DNA of 34,648 nucleotides from JAEUIA01 sp038330085 (GTDB lineage: Bacteria; Planctomycetota; UBA1135; GCA-002686595): positions 1 to 34,648 of the forward strand of contig JBBQNP010000036.1 in the NCBI GenBank assembly GCA_038330085.1. The letters run 5' to 3'. Below the pieces are notes generated by a model. That model was not told the DNA's origin. It worked only from the letters and a program-made list of their open reading frames with translations, and did not search any database. Both the position numbers and the translations under genes were made by a program. Numbering within the stretch: position 1 is the stretch's first letter; each line of letters begins with the position of its first letter. This document shows positions 8,858 through 16,660 of the stretch, piece by piece.

Positions 8858-9397
8858 TCAGAAGTCGACGATGTACGGCAGGACTGAGTCGTCCCAGACC
8901 AACCATCGGCCGACCGGGTCCCCGTCACGAAAGAGACCGCGCGCGGCGATGCGGCCGTGCTCGTCCCAAAACGTCGTCCGGCCGAACTTGGTGCTGTGCA
9001 AGATGAACGACTCCCTGCGCAGTGTCCCCGCAGGATCGTAGACGCGCTCGACTCCGTTCCAGTTGGTCCCCACTTCGTCCGGATGTCCGTTGTTCCAATG
9101 GAGCGGAGGCTCGACGTGCCTCCATCCGTGATCGACGAACTCGCTCGAGCCATCGGTGTCGTAGTTGTATTTCAAGGGCGGTGGCCACGCTGAGAGTCCG
9201 GAGCGAGCACCCTTTTGTTCAGCCCACATGCTCTCGTCGATGATGGCCCTTGCCTCCGATTCGTGCTGCCTGTTTCGATGAATGAGAATCACCGACACGA
9301 CGGCGAGCAGGAAGACGAGACCGCTGGCCGCGAGGCCGAGTCGAACGAGGAGCTTCACACCTCGCGAGTTGAGCAGAGGTTTGGGAACGCGGGTCAT
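8858..9397 (-). CDS. Membrane-anchored MORN-like protein, paralogue A
   Basis: Small protein of 179 aa with one N-terminal TM segment (about residues 16-40, rich in Leu/Val/Ile) and a soluble C-terminal part. That part carries two or three MORN/YwqK-like strand pairs: VYDPAGTLRRES, then a G-TTFWDEHGR-ARG segment, then GRWLVWDDSVLPY. YwqK-type repeats also occur in toxin-antitoxin antitoxin-like proteins and in general bacterial surface proteins, so no function is assigned. The ATG at 9395-9397 is preferred over an in-frame TTG at 9401-9403, because the TTG adds only two residues. Its closest visible relative is the next gene upstream on the same strand (9502-10002), which indicates tandem duplication. 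Confidence 0.65.
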   Translation of the reverse strand: MTRVPKPLLNSRGVKLLVRLGLAASGLVFLLAVVSVILIHRNRQHESEARAIIDESMWAEQKGARSGLSAWPPPLKYNYDTDGSSEFVDHGWRHVEPPLHWNNGHPDEVGTNWNGVERVYDPAGTLRRESFILHSTKFGRTTFWDEHGRIAARGLFRDGDPVGRWLVWDDSVLPYIVDF

Positions 9398-9501
9398 CCG
9401 CAACGTCTAGCTTTCGCCTCGGAGGCGGTATCGAACTCCTTCGGCTCCGGTTCACGTCGCCGAACTGGATTGCGCGGACGTCTTCCGCAGGCGCGCGAAC
9501 T

Positions 9502-10002
9502 TCACAGGGCCACGGCGTAGGGAAGGATGGAACGATTCCAGATGAACCACACACCGACCGCGCGGCTGCGGACCATGTGGCCCCGACCCAACAGTCGTCC
9601 GCTTTCGTTCCACAAGATCGTCGGACCGTCCATCACGCCCAACTGGAGAATGGACTCTCGGCGCAGGATGCCTCGCGGGTCGTAGACCTTTTCGCGGGTC
9701 GTGCCCTTCCACCACTCGCCCTCCGGGTAGACGTGCTTCCAGCCATTCGGCCATGTCTCCGTGCGGATGCCGTTCTCGACGACGCGGACGTACTCCACGT
9801 CGCTGTACTTGCCGGAGAACATCCCCTCCCACTCATCCGAGTGGTACTCCGACAAGAGACTTTGCGCCTCTTCTGCGCGATGGAGCCCGCGTCCGAAGAT
9901 CACGGCCGTGACCAGGATCAGGAAGATGCTCAGCGAGAGGCTGATGCGGACGATCCACCAGACAAGACGTTCTCGACGGAAGGGAGTATCGAGGGCGAAC
10001 AT
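9502..10002 (-). CDS. Membrane-anchored MORN-like protein, paralogue B
   Basis: Protein of 166 aa with an N-terminal TM helix (about residues 14-36) and a short C-terminal domain. The domain matches paralogue A in order and spacing: VYDPRGILRRES, then G-TILWNESGRLLGRG, then VGVWFIWNRSILPY. The membrane-proximal half is quite different from that of A and has a phrase like TWPNGWKHVYPEGEWW, itself MORN-like. The ATG at 10000-10002 is the only good start. Both copies run in the same direction, 104 nt apart, and may form one transcript. No partner gene suggests a role. Sure that it is a gene, unsure of its function. Confidence 0.65.
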   Translation of the reverse strand: MFALDTPFRRERLVWWIVRISLSLSIFLILVTAVIFGRGLHRAEEAQSLLSEYHSDEWEGMFSGKYSDVEYVRVVENGIRTETWPNGWKHVYPEGEWWKGTTREKVYDPRGILRRESILQLGVMDGPTILWNESGRLLGRGHMVRSRAVGVWFIWNRSILPYAVAL

Positions 10003-10170
10003 CCGCGTGAAGACGTAGCCACGTCAGATCAAAGGGTTGCGCAATTCCTCGCCAAGCCGGTTCTTCGCCCTCGGGAGCCGGAGCGTTCTTGGCGCACTCT
10101 CTCGAGCACGGATCCATGCCCGAGCCGAACTCCTCGTTGTGCCACGGTCGGCAAGGTCGGGGAAACGGGC

Positions 10171-10218
10171 GGTGCCAGTCACCCGCCGCAGGATTACCCG
10201 CGGCTGGTTCCAGGCACC
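10171..10218. repeat. Structured intergenic element with GGTGCC/GGCACC arms
   Basis: GGTGCC (10171-10176) is complementary to GGCACC (10213-10218). An inner pair CCGC (10186-10189)/GCGG (10200-10203) fits between them, and other GGTG/CACC pairings are possible. It lies just downstream of the glycosyltransferase gene that ends at 10238 on the minus strand. The remaining bases of the 10003-10237 gap show no ORF I believe in. The same GGTGCCTGG core is seen at 8763-8787 and 26188-26198. Confidence 0.45.
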
Positions 10219-10237
10219 TTCCGTTTTCCGTCCGTTT

Positions 10238-10927
10238 TCAGGGGAACAGCGACCAGCGCACGATCGCCCACAGCGCGATGACCCCGTCCTTCGGGCCGAT
10301 CTTCTTGCCCTCGGAGTAGTCGCGGCCGGAGTAAGTGATCGGCACTTCGTACACGCGCACGCGCAGCTTCGCGACCTTCGCGGCGAACTCGGGCTCCACG
10401 GCGAACGTGCGGCTCTTGATCTCGATCTTGTCGGCGATCTCGCGGCGGAAGACCTTGTAGCAGGTCTCCATGTCCGACAGGTTCATGTTGGTGAACATGT
10501 TCGAGATGGTCGTCAACACGCGGTTGCCGACGTAGTGCCAGTACAAGTGCACGCGCGCATACGGCGCACCGAGAAAGCGGCTGCCGAACACGACGTCGGC
10601 CTTGCCCTCGAGAATGGGACGCAAGAGCACGCCGTAGTCGCCCGGGTCGTACTCGAGGTCCGCGTCCTGGATCAGCACGACGTCGCCCGTCACCTGCTTG
10701 AACCCGGTCGAAAGCGCCGCACCTTTGCCGGCGTTCTGCGCGTGGTGGAAGCAGCGCACGTTCGTGTACTGCTTCGCGAGCTCGTTCATGATCTCGGCCG
10801 AGCGATCCTTCGAACCGTCGTTGACGAGCACGATCTCCTTCTCGAACGGCGTCGCTTGCACGCGGCGCACGATCTCGGCGAGGGTCCCCTCCTCGTTGTA
10901 GACGGGCATGACGACGGAGAGCTTCAC
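10238..10927 (-). CDS. GT2 glycosyltransferase, dolichol/undecaprenyl-phosphate sugar synthase type
   Basis: GT-A fold family 2 glycosyltransferase of 229 aa, like the catalytic part of DPM1 and bacterial polyprenyl-phosphate mannose/glucose synthases. These transfer a sugar from a nucleotide donor to a polyprenyl phosphate on the cytoplasmic membrane face. The first strand reads SVVMPVYNEEGTL; VNDGSKD lies at 35-41 and the metal-binding DAD at 88-90. FGSRFLG and a Lys/Arg-rich C-terminus with GRDYSEGKKI are typical of the group. C-terminal TM helices are absent, so it is the short soluble form. The GTG start has a clear Shine-Dalgarno (GGGAGG) upstream. It is the last gene of the minus-strand glycosyltransferase cluster and may supply lipid-linked sugar to it. 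Confidence 0.85.
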   Translation of the reverse strand: MKLSVVMPVYNEEGTLAEIVRRVQATPFEKEIVLVNDGSKDRSAEIMNELAKQYTNVRCFHHAQNAGKGAALSTGFKQVTGDVVLIQDADLEYDPGDYGVLLRPILEGKADVVFGSRFLGAPYARVHLYWHYVGNRVLTTISNMFTNMNLSDMETCYKVFRREIADKIEIKSRTFAVEPEFAAKVAKLRVRVYEVPITYSGRDYSEGKKIGPKDGVIALWAIVRWSLFP

Positions 10928-10991
10928 GCGTCCCTCCCTTTCGGTCCCGTCGGCCCCTGGGCTGGAGTCGCGCGCTGAATCAGAGTGGTTC

Positions 10992-12323
10992 TCATCCGCG
11001 TGGATCGTGCAACGTGTCGGAGGGAAGGATCTTGTCGAGCCCGAAATACGCGGTCATCCCGCTCTGCAGCTCGCGGTAACCGCGCTCGCCCTCGATGCAC
11101 CAATTCGGCTTCAGGAACAGGCCGAAGATCTCCGCGTCGCTGCGCCGACGCTTCACTTGCACCTCGGCGCGCCGTGCCGACCAGTGCTCGAAACGACCGA
11201 GCAGATCGTTGATGCCGATCAGGTCCGCGGCGGCCGTGCGCTGAATCGGAATGTCGTCGTTGAAGCGTTGCTGCGCCTTGTCGAGCATGCGCTTCAGCGC
11301 GCCGCCGCCGCCCGGATCCGAGAGCGCCTGGATGCGGAACTCCGTTTCGTGATCGTGCAGGCCCGACACCATCCACATGCGCCGCAGGTGCAATGCCAAG
11401 ATCGGACCGAGCAGCACGCGCAGGTTGTCGTCGTCATAGTTCTTGAAGCACGCCAGCACCGGATTGCGCGTCTGCAACAAGCGGATCGTCTCGGGCGGCA
11501 TGCGCCGGCTCGTGCTCGAGTGATGGTGCCAGCACCGCGCGGTCGGCACGTACTGCACCGTGTACCCCTGCACCCACGAGCGCCAGCCGAGATCGACGTC
11601 CTCGTAGTAGGCGAAGAACTCTTCGTCGAAGCCGCCGACGTCGTGGAACGCGCGCGCATCCATCGCCATCGCGCCGCCGCAGGCGAAGAGCGTCTTCATC
11701 GGCACGTCGAACGATGGTCCGGGTTGTTCGAGGTATCCGCGCTGGATGCCGATGCCGTGGAAGTTCATGCCGCCGCCGGCCGAGTTCATCAGAGCGCCGT
11801 CCCACGAGAACATGCGCGCGGTCGTCGCCTGGCACTCGTGTCGCACGATCGGACCGACGAGCTCGCGCAACCACAGCCGGTCGACGCGCATGTCGTTGTT
11901 CAGGAACACGAGCACGTCCGCGCGGTCGGCGAGGCGCGCGCCCTGGTTGCAGCCGGCGCTGAAGCCGACGTTGCGCTCGTTCACGACGAGCTTCACCCAG
12001 GCGTGCTGCGCGCGCATCTCTTCGACGCTGCCGTCGGAGCTCGCGTTGTCGATCAGGATCACCTCGAGGAGTTCGCGCGGGTAGTCGAGCGTCTTCAAGC
12101 TCTCGAAGCACGGCTGCAGATGATGACGCCCATTGAGGTTGAGTATCACGATCGTGCAGCGCGGCAGATCGGACTCAGGGATGGGCGGACCGGGCCGCAC
12201 TTCGAGGTCGGGACGTGAGAAGTGCGCCGCGACGGGCGGTGCGCTGCGCGTCGGCATGTCGGGCACGCCGGCGCTGTCACCGCGCCCGCCGCCGCCGAAG
12301 AAGCGCTCGAGGAAACCGCTCAT
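10992..12323 (-). CDS. GT2 glycosyltransferase, WbbL/rhamnosyltransferase-like
   Basis: Family 2 glycosyltransferase of 443 aa. The catalytic domain starts near residue 56 with TIVILNLNGR, followed by IDNASSDGS (91-99), the metal-binding NND (142-144) and an acceptor-site segment FFAYYEDVDLGWR (236-248). These are typical of WbbL-like transferases that extend O-antigen, capsule or exopolysaccharide. The Gly/Pro-rich first 50 residues look disordered. Residues after about 290 form an extra helical region without a recognised domain. The ATG at 12321-12323 overlaps the stop of the upstream fusion gene by 4 nt (ATGA), which fixes the start and implies translational coupling. A longer reading upstream would run deep into that gene and is rejected. 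Confidence 0.85.
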   Translation of the reverse strand: MSGFLERFFGGGGRGDSAGVPDMPTRSAPPVAAHFSRPDLEVRPGPPIPESDLPRCTIVILNLNGRHHLQPCFESLKTLDYPRELLEVILIDNASSDGSVEEMRAQHAWVKLVVNERNVGFSAGCNQGARLADRADVLVFLNNDMRVDRLWLRELVGPIVRHECQATTARMFSWDGALMNSAGGGMNFHGIGIQRGYLEQPGPSFDVPMKTLFACGGAMAMDARAFHDVGGFDEEFFAYYEDVDLGWRSWVQGYTVQYVPTARCWHHHSSTSRRMPPETIRLLQTRNPVLACFKNYDDDNLRVLLGPILALHLRRMWMVSGLHDHETEFRIQALSDPGGGGALKRMLDKAQQRFNDDIPIQRTAAADLIGINDLLGRFEHWSARRAEVQVKRRRSDAEIFGLFLKPNWCIEGERGYRELQSGMTAYFGLDKILPSDTLHDPRG

Positions 12324-15070
12324 GCGGGCATCGTCGCTTCCGAGAGAGCCGGCTCGGCGATGCTCGAGAGAACGACGCGCTTCACGCGCGCGTGCGTGTG
12401 CGCACCCCCGGGCAAAGCCAGGGTCCAAAGCACGATCCGGCGCGCGTCGGCCGGCATGTCGACATCGATCTCGTGCGCGAAGACGCGGTCCGTTCCTGCT
12501 GATGTGACGGCGGGAAACGTTCCGGCCGTGACACCGTCAACGTGAATCGAAAGCCCGAGCGCGAGCGACTTCTCCGCGCCGAGCGCGAACTGCTCGATGC
12601 GCAGCCGACGCATGCCGCCACCGCAACCGGTGACGTCGTACTCCGCACGCGCATGGCCGTCGGCGCGCAAGAGCAGCATGTCGGCGCCCTGTTGCTCGAC
12701 CCCACCAGCGCGCGCGACCGTGTCGATGCCGACGTGATCGACGAGCACGCTCGGACCGCGCGCGTTTCGGGGAGCCTTCTGCACGCAAGCCAGCGCGCGG
12801 TAGCGGAACTCGGTGACCGCTGCATCCTCCGCGATCGTCTTCACGCGCATCCAGTCGCGCGACAAGTGCCCGACCAGATCCGGCTCGTCGACGAAGCGTT
12901 TCATCTTCGCCGCGAGATCGTCCGCATCGCCCACGCTGAAGTGCAAGCCGTCGACGCCGTCTCGTACGTACTCCGCCATGCCGCCGATGTCGGACGCTAC
13001 GACCGGCGTGTGCGTCAGGAACGCTTCGTGGATCGTGATCGGTGCGTTCTCGAACCACACCGAGGGCACGAGCAGCACGTCGATCTGCGCGTACACCTCC
13101 GACAGGCGCGCGTTGTCGAAGCGACCCTGGAACGCGACGTTCGCGCCTGCCATGCGCTGCAGCTCGGCGTGGTGCGCATCCGACTCCGGCTTGAAGTCGC
13201 CGTACACGTTCAAGATCGCGCGATCAGGTCCCACACCCGACTCGGCCAGACGTTGCATCGCGCGCATCATGGCTTCGCCGCCCTTGTACCAGACGAGCGA
13301 GCCCACGAAACCGAAGCGCACGCGACCCTTTGCGTCCGAGACCTTCGCGAGCGCCGCGACGTGGTCCGTGCGCATGCCGTTGTCGGAATAGACGAGCGTG
13401 TGCGCGTCGAAACCGGCCGTGTCGATCAGCTTCTTGCGCAAGAAACGGCTGGGCGAGATGCGCAGGTCCGCGCGCTGATAGCAGGCCGGCACGTACGTGT
13501 GCCGCTCCATCATCTGCGCGAACTCGTCGCGGCCCGCGACCTCCGACATGAGGATCGCCATCGATCCGAAGAGCGCGCCGGCCTTCTTCGCGGCCGGAAT
13601 CGCTTCGAGCCAGCGCTCCTTGACGCACAAGAAGCAGCCCGCGCCCTGGTTCTCTTCACAGCGCACGCCGTCGGGACGGATCAGCTGCACACGCGCACAG
13701 ATCGCCCAGTAGTCGTGGATGGTGAGCACCGTCGGGATGCCCAACTCGGCGGCGACGTCGACGAGGCCAGCGGACGTGTGGATCAGGTGCTGGAAGTGCA
13801 CGACGTCGGGCTTCTCGCGCGCGAGCACGGCGCGGAACGCGGCTTCGGCCTTCGGTTGCCGATAGCTGTCCGACAAGCGCGCGTGCTGGAGGCGGTTCGT
13901 CATCCGCAGCACACGCAAGCCCTGGAACGCGTCTTCGTGCACGCTGAAGTCAGGGCGATCGCTGCCCGCCGGAGCCGGGGCGCGCGTCATCACGACCACG
14001 TCGTGGCCACGGCGCTGCATCTCGGTCGCGATGTTCTGCGTGTACACCTCGGTGCCGGCCCACGTGTCGGGCGGGAAGCCGTGCACGACGTAGAGCACCT
14101 TGAGCTTCGTCTGCGCGAGCATCTTGGTTGGCGGATGACGCGCCTTCGAAGTGCCGCCTTCGAACAAGCCTTCGAACACCGCCGATCTCAAGCGCGCGGC
14201 TTCCTCGAGCGCACGGCCATAGTCCGCGTCGCCCAGGTTCGCGGCCTGCAGCGCATCGCGGTCGACACCGAGCTGCCGCTCGGACAGCACGCGCGCGTCG
14301 CCCTTGCTGGCGACGCACACACGATCGAGCCACTCGGCGTTGAACCGCCCATCGATGCGCGCGCGCTCGCGGGTCTCGTCAGCGTCGTAGTCGTGGCTGT
14401 GCTCGACGCAGGCCTTGTCGTCGTACACGATCGTGCAGCCGCCCTCGAGCAGCGCGCGCGCCATCAGCACATCCTCGCCGAACCAAGTGCGCGGGAACGG
14501 GTGGCGCTCCCACAGATCGCGACGCACGGCGCTGGCCACGTCGTTGAAGTTCCACAGAACGCGCTTCTCGTGCGCACTCATCCGGGCGTACGCGCTCGCG
14601 TCCGGCAGGCGCACTTCGCCGCGGCCTGAGCGGTAACCCGGGTCGTTGGCGCTGAACACGCGCGTCAGCAGTTGGGCGCCCGGGCGTGAGACGTTGCGAC
14701 AGTACGCCGCACCCACGCGCCCGTCGTCGAAGTTCGCCGCGAGCGTCGCGAGCCATGCGTCGCCGATCGGAATCGCGTCCTGTGTCAGGTACACGAGCAG
14801 CTCCCCCCGCGATCTGGCGGCGAGCAGGTTGCGCGTGTCCCCGTGGTCGAACTCGACCTTGTCGATGCGCTCGCGCCGAAAGGGGACCGGGAAGCGCGCT
14901 TCGAAACGCCCGAGCAGCTCCCACGTGCCGTCGGTCGAGCCCGAGTCGACCGCAGTGAAGTCCCACGGCACGTCGCAACGCTGGCGCGCGAGCGCCGCGA
15001 GCACGCGCTCGAGGAACTCGATCCCTTGCCACGTCGGCATCAGGACGCTGATCGATCGGACCTTGGACAT
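12320..15070 (-). CDS. GT2-GT4 fusion glycosyltransferase
   Basis: 916-aa protein joining two catalytic modules. Residues 1-300 are a GT2 rhamnosyltransferase-like domain: SVLMPTWQG, VDSGSTDGTW (41-50), TQDA (97-100) and a later FGEDV acceptor motif. Residues from about 320 to 770 are a GT-B family 4 transferase that begins VLYVVHGFPPD and includes FVGSLVWYKGGE. Its ENAPITIHEAF near residue 674 is the E-x7-E donor site, followed by VVASDIGG. Residues about 780-916 are an uncharacterised beta-rich tail. A single chain carrying both could add two consecutive sugars to one acceptor. The ATG at 15068-15070 starts directly on the GT2 first strand, but no Shine-Dalgarno is evident. The gene overlaps the next transferase by 4 nt. 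Confidence 0.85.
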   Translation of the reverse strand: MSKVRSISVLMPTWQGIEFLERVLAALARQRCDVPWDFTAVDSGSTDGTWELLGRFEARFPVPFRRERIDKVEFDHGDTRNLLAARSRGELLVYLTQDAIPIGDAWLATLAANFDDGRVGAAYCRNVSRPGAQLLTRVFSANDPGYRSGRGEVRLPDASAYARMSAHEKRVLWNFNDVASAVRRDLWERHPFPRTWFGEDVLMARALLEGGCTIVYDDKACVEHSHDYDADETRERARIDGRFNAEWLDRVCVASKGDARVLSERQLGVDRDALQAANLGDADYGRALEEAARLRSAVFEGLFEGGTSKARHPPTKMLAQTKLKVLYVVHGFPPDTWAGTEVYTQNIATEMQRRGHDVVVMTRAPAPAGSDRPDFSVHEDAFQGLRVLRMTNRLQHARLSDSYRQPKAEAAFRAVLAREKPDVVHFQHLIHTSAGLVDVAAELGIPTVLTIHDYWAICARVQLIRPDGVRCEENQGAGCFLCVKERWLEAIPAAKKAGALFGSMAILMSEVAGRDEFAQMMERHTYVPACYQRADLRISPSRFLRKKLIDTAGFDAHTLVYSDNGMRTDHVAALAKVSDAKGRVRFGFVGSLVWYKGGEAMMRAMQRLAESGVGPDRAILNVYGDFKPESDAHHAELQRMAGANVAFQGRFDNARLSEVYAQIDVLLVPSVWFENAPITIHEAFLTHTPVVASDIGGMAEYVRDGVDGLHFSVGDADDLAAKMKRFVDEPDLVGHLSRDWMRVKTIAEDAAVTEFRYRALACVQKAPRNARGPSVLVDHVGIDTVARAGGVEQQGADMLLLRADGHARAEYDVTGCGGGMRRLRIEQFALGAEKSLALGLSIHVDGVTAGTFPAVTSAGTDRVFAHEIDVDMPADARRIVLWTLALPGGAHTHARVKRVVLSSIAEPALSEATMPA

Positions 15071-15220
15071 GCGGGACGAGACGCGGATGGGACGAACGAG
15101 GGGAACAGTAGCGTCCGCCGATGGACGTGTCAGGGCTCGACCGTGACAGGCTACGGCCGCCGACTACCTTGTTCGGCCACTTCGCGTCGCCGCAACGGAC
15201 GAAAAAATTGCCGACGCTCC

Positions 15221-15256
15221 GGCCCCCGACGCCGCGTCGATCGAAGGACGGGGGCC
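15221..15256 (-). terminator. Candidate hairpin downstream of the 15286-16143 transferase gene
   Basis: GGCCCCCG (15221-15228) pairs with CGGGGGCC (15249-15256), and a smaller CGACG/CGTCG hairpin fits inside. On the minus strand a run of six T follows about 12 nt after the stem. The long stem-to-T distance lowers confidence. The remaining bases of 15071-15285 show no other structure. Confidence 0.35.
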
Positions 15257-15285
15257 AGAGTAGACAACGGAGGCTGCCTCCGTAC

Positions 15286-16143
15286 TCAGCGCGCCCGGCT
15301 GCCGACGTACTGGCCCCACACCTGCGCGCCGCGCAACGCGGGCGAGCGCCACATCACGCTCCAGGGCGCCTGCTCGCGGCGCACGAAGCGCCAGTCGGCC
15401 CGCACTTCGTGCGCAATTCCACGCGCCACGGACCAGAGGCTCGAGCGCGTGCGTCGGTCGTGCTCGCGCGCGTGGAAAGCGGCGTCGATGCGATAGCGCT
15501 CGAACGCGCTCTTCGGCGTGTGACGGTGCGCGTGGAGCACGACGGCTTCCGGCACGAAGCGGATGCGGTGTCCCGCTTGCAACGCCCGCACGGCCCAGGC
15601 CACGTCCTCTCCGAAATCGACATCCGGAAACGGGATCGCGCGCAAGACGTCGGACTGGATCGCGCTGGCGACGTTGTTGAAGCGCACGTCGCCCTCCATC
15701 CCCTTCTCGTAGACGCGTGCGTCGGACGAACCCTCGGGCGCTTCGAGCACCGTGCGCGCCGTCAACGCGTCGTCGTCGGGATGCGGCAGCACGCGCGCGC
15801 ACGCCCCGGCCGTCCGCGGCTCGTTGCACGCGTTCACCAAGCGCGCGAGCGTGTCGCGATCGCGCGGCAACGCATCCTGCGACAGGAACACGAGCACTTC
15901 TCCCCGCGCCATTTGCGCGAGCTGATTGCGCGCACGTCCGTGACGAAACGAGCGTGCCTCGATCACCTCGGTCCGCACATCCCTCGCGGTGAGCAATTCG
16001 CGCGTGCGATCGGTCGAGCTCGAATCGAGCGCCACGATCTCGAACCCGCCGTCGATCACCTGCTCCCCGAGGCGCGGCAGCAGACGCTCGAGATGGCGCT
16101 CGCCGTTCCACGTCGGCAGGCAGATCGTCACGCGCGGAACCAT
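15286..16143 (-). CDS. GT2 glycosyltransferase, rhamnosyltransferase-like
   Basis: Family 2 glycosyltransferase of 285 aa. VTICLPTWNG opens the fold; ALDSSSTDRT (38-47), SQDA (88-91) and FGED (177-180) are the nucleotide, metal and acceptor motifs. The phrases RFNNVASAIQ and FPDVDFGEDV closely parallel the N-terminal half of the 916-aa fusion (FNDVASAV, FGEDV). The two domains therefore look like paralogues that arose within this cluster. The ATG at 16141-16143 sits at the first strand. A TAGTCT hexamer 12 nt upstream could be its -10, giving a leader of only a few bases. It is the first gene of the minus-strand cluster; 215 nt separate it from the fusion gene, so that gene may have its own promoter. 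Confidence 0.83.
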   Translation of the reverse strand: MVPRVTICLPTWNGERHLERLLPRLGEQVIDGGFEIVALDSSSTDRTRELLTARDVRTEVIEARSFRHGRARNQLAQMARGEVLVFLSQDALPRDRDTLARLVNACNEPRTAGACARVLPHPDDDALTARTVLEAPEGSSDARVYEKGMEGDVRFNNVASAIQSDVLRAIPFPDVDFGEDVAWAVRALQAGHRIRFVPEAVVLHAHRHTPKSAFERYRIDAAFHAREHDRRTRSSLWSVARGIAHEVRADWRFVRREQAPWSVMWRSPALRGAQVWGQYVGSRAR

Positions 16144-16660
16144 GCTCGTGGACGAAGACTATCACCGCACCCGCGCGCGTCCTCCTCGCTCGTCACGTGC
16201 GCGGCAGCCGAGGCCGATCACCAGCGCGGTGGGATGGGTTGCAGGGTCCCCCGACCGCTTCGTTCCCAAGGTCTCGGTTCTTCTCTTTCCCCTCCGCCGC
16301 ACCTCGGATCCCATGCCGGCGGAAGGGACCTCTCTCCATGACCTGACGGCCCGGAGACCCTGCGGCATCGCTTCCGCGATCGAGGGGCTCAGCGGGTGGA
16401 GAATGTGAAAGTCTCTTGATCTCGATCGTCCCGGGGACGGGTTGGGCCCTTCAGCATTGGGAAGGAGCCGCCTCGATTCGACCCGGGTGAAATCCGTCGG
16501 ATTTTCCGCCTTGGCAGGCTCGCCGAACGCGGCCATCCTCGCCCCTCTCCCGCGCCAGGTTCGTGTACGCCCTCTCCGACGGGGCGTCCCCAGACACTCG
16601 AACCCGGCGGCCGTCGCGGCTCGCTCTCCGCCAACTCGTTTCGAGAGAACCCCTCCGCGC
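16144..16660. other. 517-bp divergent intergenic region
   Basis: No gene-like ORF is convincing on either strand, because the open frames here are Arg/Pro-rich readings of GC-rich DNA. The region holds a perfect palindrome, AAATCCG-T-CGGATTT (16490-16504), and a short CGTCC/GGACG hairpin near 16428. It must contain promoters for the genes starting at 16143 (-) and 16661 (+). Confidence 0.5.
16490..16504. promoter_or_regulatory. Perfect 7-bp-arm palindrome, possible operator
   Basis: AAATCCG and CGGATTT are exact reverse complements around a single T. The site is AT-rich for this DNA and stands alone about 160 bp upstream of the ATG at 16661. It could be a repressor operator. Without a T-run it is less likely to be a terminator. 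Confidence 0.35.

Noticed and set aside
12542..14629. Plus-strand open frame of about 695 codons antisense to the GT2-GT4 fusion
   Set aside because: Its product is His/Arg/Val-rich with no domain. It is an expected by-product of high-GC codon usage on the opposite strand, where a real gene has clear motifs.
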